DNA from: Streptomyces seoulensis
GTDB lineage: Bacteria > Actinomycetota > Actinomycetes > Streptomycetales > Streptomycetaceae
Assembly: GCA_013364255.1 (NCBI GenBank)
Contig: CP054936.1
Location: forward strand, 992,001 to 1,056,000
Direction: 5' to 3'
Length of the DNA: 64,000 nt
The notes below the pieces were generated by a model. The model did no database searches. It had not been told where the DNA came from and saw only the letters and a list, made by a program, of their open reading frames with translations. Positions within the stretch are counted from its first letter, which is position 1. Each line of letters opens with the position of its first letter. The position numbers and the translations under genes were made by a program. Positions 62,025-64,000 of this stretch are shown here, piece by piece.

Positions 62025-64000
62025 TCAGGAGCTGGTGAGGACGACGAGTTGCCGGGTCGCCCGGGTCATGGCGACATAGCGGTCGACCGCTCCCTCGACG
62101 CCTTCGCCGAACTCCTCCGGGTCGACCACCACGACCAGGTCGAACTCGAGTCCCTTGGCCAACCGCGGGGTCAGCGACCGCACCCGGGACGTCGCCCGGA
62201 ACGCGGGCGCGCCGATGACGCAGGCGGTCCCGTCGGCGTTCTCGGCGAGCCACGTGTCGAGCACCGACTCCAGCTCCGCGGCGGACCCGTGGCGGACGGG
62301 GATGCCGCTGGCGCGGATGGACGCCGGCACGTTGGCGTCCGGCAGCGCGGCCCGGATGACCGGTTCCGCCTCGGCCATCACCTCTTGCGGTGTGCGGTAG
62401 TTGACGCTCAGCGAGGCGATGCCGATCCGGTCGAATCCGACCCTTTCGAGCCGCTCCCGCCACGACTCGGTGAATCCGTGCCTGGCCTGCGCGCGGTCAC
62501 CGACGACGGTGAAGCTCCGGGACGGGCAGCGCAGCAGCAGCATCTGCCACTCCGCGTCGGTCAGTTCCTGCGCCTCGTCCACGACGACGTGTGCGAACGG
62601 CCCGGCGAGCAGGTCGGGTTCGACGGCGGGCAGCGCGTTCTCGTCGACCAGGGTGTTGCGCAGGTCGGCGCCGTGCAGCATCGTCACCGCCCCTTCGCCG
62701 TCGTCGTCGGCGGCGAGCACGGTGTCGATGACGGCGGCCATGCGTTCGCGTTCGGCGGCCAGGGAGGCCGCCCGCCGGCGGGCGCGGCGGGCCGCCGCCG
62801 GGTCGCCGAGCCGCTGCCGGGCCGCGTCCAGCAGCGGCAGGTCGGACACCGTCCAGGCCCGCGCGTCGGCGCGTTGCAGGGTGCGGACCTCCTCGCGGCT
62901 CAGCCAGGGGGCGCACATGCGCAGATACGCGGGCACCGTCCACAGGTCCGAGACCAGGTCGGCCGCTTCGAGCAGCGGCCAGGCGCGGCCCAGGGCACCG
63001 GTCAGCTCCTCGTCGTTCCGCAGCGCCCGGCGCAGCAGGGCCGGGGACACCTCGGCGTCGTGCTTGTCCGCGACGATGGTGAGCAGGGCCTCCCAGATGT
63101 GCTCGCGCGCCTCGTTGTGCGGGGTGCCCGGCTCCGCCGCCGCGAACGCCTCGGCCCAGTCGTCGGCCGTGAGCCGGACGTCGGACCAGGGGGTGGTGAC
63201 CGTCAGCGGCTCGGTGGGCGGCTCCTCGTAGAACGCGACGGCCTTCTCGACCGCCTTCACCAGGTCCGCGGACGACTTCAGCCGGGCCACCTCCGGGTCG
63301 GTCTCGTCGGCTGCCGTGGCTCCCTCGGCGACCAGGTCCCGCAGGACGCAGGTCTGCACGCCCTCCTCCCCGAGGCTGGGCAGGACGTCGGCGACGTAGG
63401 CGAGGTAGGGCCGGTGCGGGCCGACGAACAGCACGCCGCCGCGGCGGTGCCCGAGGCGCGGGTCGGAGTAGAGGAGGTAGGCGGAGCGGTGCAGCGCGAC
63501 CACGGTCTTGCCGGTGCCCGGGCCGCCGTCCACGACGAGGGCGCCGCGCGAGCCCGCCCGGATGACCGCGTCCTGGTCGGCCTGGATGGTGCCGAGCACG
63601 TCGCGCATCTTCGCCGACCTGGTGCCGCCCAGGGTGGCGATGAAGGCGGACTGGTCGTCGAGCGCGGCGTGCCGCTCCAGGCCGTCGGCGGTGAACACCT
63701 CGTCCCAGTAGTCGCTGATCCGGCCGCGGGTCCAGCGGTACCGGCGCCGGCTCGCCAGGCCCATCGGGTGGGCGTGGGTGGCGCCGAAGAACGGCTCGGC
63801 GGCCGGGGAGCGCCAGTCGATGAGCAGCCGGCGGCCCGTGCTGTCGGTGAGGCCGAGCCGTCCGACGTAGACCGGCTCGGCGTCGTCCGCGCCAACCATG
63901 CGGCCGAGGCAGAGGTCGGCGCCGAAGCGGCGCAGGGTGCGCAGCCGGGCGGTGAGCCGGTGCACCTCCGCGTCCCGGTCCATCGCGTGCCGGCCCACGC
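62025..64000 (-). CDS. helR: HelR/HelD-like RNA polymerase-associated ATPase (5' end outside window)
   Basis: The frame is open to the right edge and its N-terminus lies beyond 64000; about 657 residues are visible. A superfamily 1 helicase core is split by a long insertion: Walker A GGPGTGKTVVALHRSAYLL, Walker B VVVDEAQELTDAEWQ, SVNYRTPQEVM, and the final MTRATRQLVVL. The preceding GRMVGADDAEPVYVGRLGLT and FIATLGGTRSAKMRDVLGTI match actinobacterial HelD/HelR. HelR removes rifamycin-bound RNA polymerase from DNA and confers tolerance. The symbol rests on family resemblance; whether it is HelR or HelD cannot be decided without the upstream region. Confidence 0.78.
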   Translation of the reverse strand, partial: VGRHAMDRDAEVHRLTARLRTLRRFGADLCLGRMVGADDAEPVYVGRLGLTDSTGRRLLIDWRSPAAEPFFGATHAHPMGLASRRRYRWTRGRISDYWDEVFTADGLERHAALDDQSAFIATLGGTRSAKMRDVLGTIQADQDAVIRAGSRGALVVDGGPGTGKTVVALHRSAYLLYSDPRLGHRRGGVLFVGPHRPYLAYVADVLPSLGEEGVQTCVLRDLVAEGATAADETDPEVARLKSSADLVKAVEKAVAFYEEPPTEPLTVTTPWSDVRLTADDWAEAFAAAEPGTPHNEAREHIWEALLTIVADKHDAEVSPALLRRALRNDEELTGALGRAWPLLEAADLVSDLWTVPAYLRMCAPWLSREEVRTLQRADARAWTVSDLPLLDAARQRLGDPAAARRARRRAASLAAERERMAAVIDTVLAADDDGEGAVTMLHGADLRNTLVDENALPAVEPDLLAGPFAHVVVDEAQELTDAEWQMLLLRCPSRSFTVVGDRAQARHGFTESWRERLERVGFDRIGIASLSVNYRTPQEVMAEAEPVIRAALPDANVPASIRASGIPVRHGSAAELESVLDTWLAENADGTACVIGAPAFRATSRVRSLTPRLAKGLEFDLVVVVDPEEFGEGVEGAVDRYVAMTRATRQLVVLTSS

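Overview
The window is a 64 kb piece of a Streptomyces chromosome (or that of a very close actinomycete). The base composition is very high in G+C. Third codon positions are nearly all G or C, starts are ATG/GTG with an occasional TTG, and genes are often joined by ATGA or TGATG overlaps. The content is typical of the genus: many secreted polysaccharide hydrolases with CBM2, CBM13, CBM20 or CBM32 modules, SpoIIE-type phosphatases and anti-sigma ATPases, MEDS-domain regulators, and a class IV lanthipeptide. I see no tRNA, rRNA, CRISPR array or insertion sequence. Most alternative long reading frames are high-GC shadows of real genes.

Layout: 0-4.3 kb is a three-gene signalling operon (ATPase/PP2C protein, hybrid histidine kinase, receiver/PP2C phosphatase). 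4.4-11.7 kb holds secreted enzymes: GH64 glucanase, GH18 chitinase with a DasR-type site upstream, an alginate-lyase-superfamily protein, and a large amidase ending in five exact-period 156-bp repeats. 11.8-12.4 kb is a zinc-independent ribosomal protein pair (L28, S14) behind a probable Zur box. 13.5-16.1 kb carries a MEDS-HATPase/MEDS-STAS pair and an anti-sigma ATPase. 16.4-19.4 kb has a MATE pump divergent from its likely PadR regulator across a 17-bp-arm palindrome. 19.5-28.5 kb is metabolic and regulatory genes, including a TetR/SnoaL-like divergent pair with two matching operators. 28.6-29.8 kb is a GH12 cellulase with a perfect CebR operator.

31-37.6 kb holds regulators and transporters. 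37.7-40.5 kb is the most unusual locus: a small XRE regulator, a protein laid out like the Streptomyces telomere protein Tap (HTH plus a family-B-polymerase-like palm), and a small terminal-protein-like HTH protein. 40.9-45.3 kb holds secreted proteins (CAP domain, CBM2-Cip1-like with a second perfect CebR operator, M28 aminopeptidase) plus a coenzyme Q-binding/SRPBCC protein. 45.4-48.4 kb carries a flavin-binding protein, a GCS2-type ligase and a NUDIX hydrolase. 48.4-54.9 kb looks like an OsdR/DevR (DosR-like) stress locus: two paralogous PNPOx-fold proteins, a truncated nitroreductase, a possible Rv1733c-type remnant, a GAF histidine kinase and a NarL-type regulator, with GGGCCGATCGGCCC palindromes at two promoters. 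55.7-58.7 kb is a venezuelin-like class IV lanthipeptide synthetase plus precursor, with no transporter beside it. 58.8-60.5 kb is an alpha-amylase with a MalR-like site. The right end has a histone-H1-like DNA-binding protein and a partial HelR/HelD helicase.

Together the secreted enzymes and their operators (DasR for chitin, CebR for cellulose, MalR for starch) describe a saprophyte sensing plant and fungal polymers. The regulatory proteins point to sigma-factor, redox/dormancy and zinc control. Comparisons with named proteins come from memory of the families; no database search was run.
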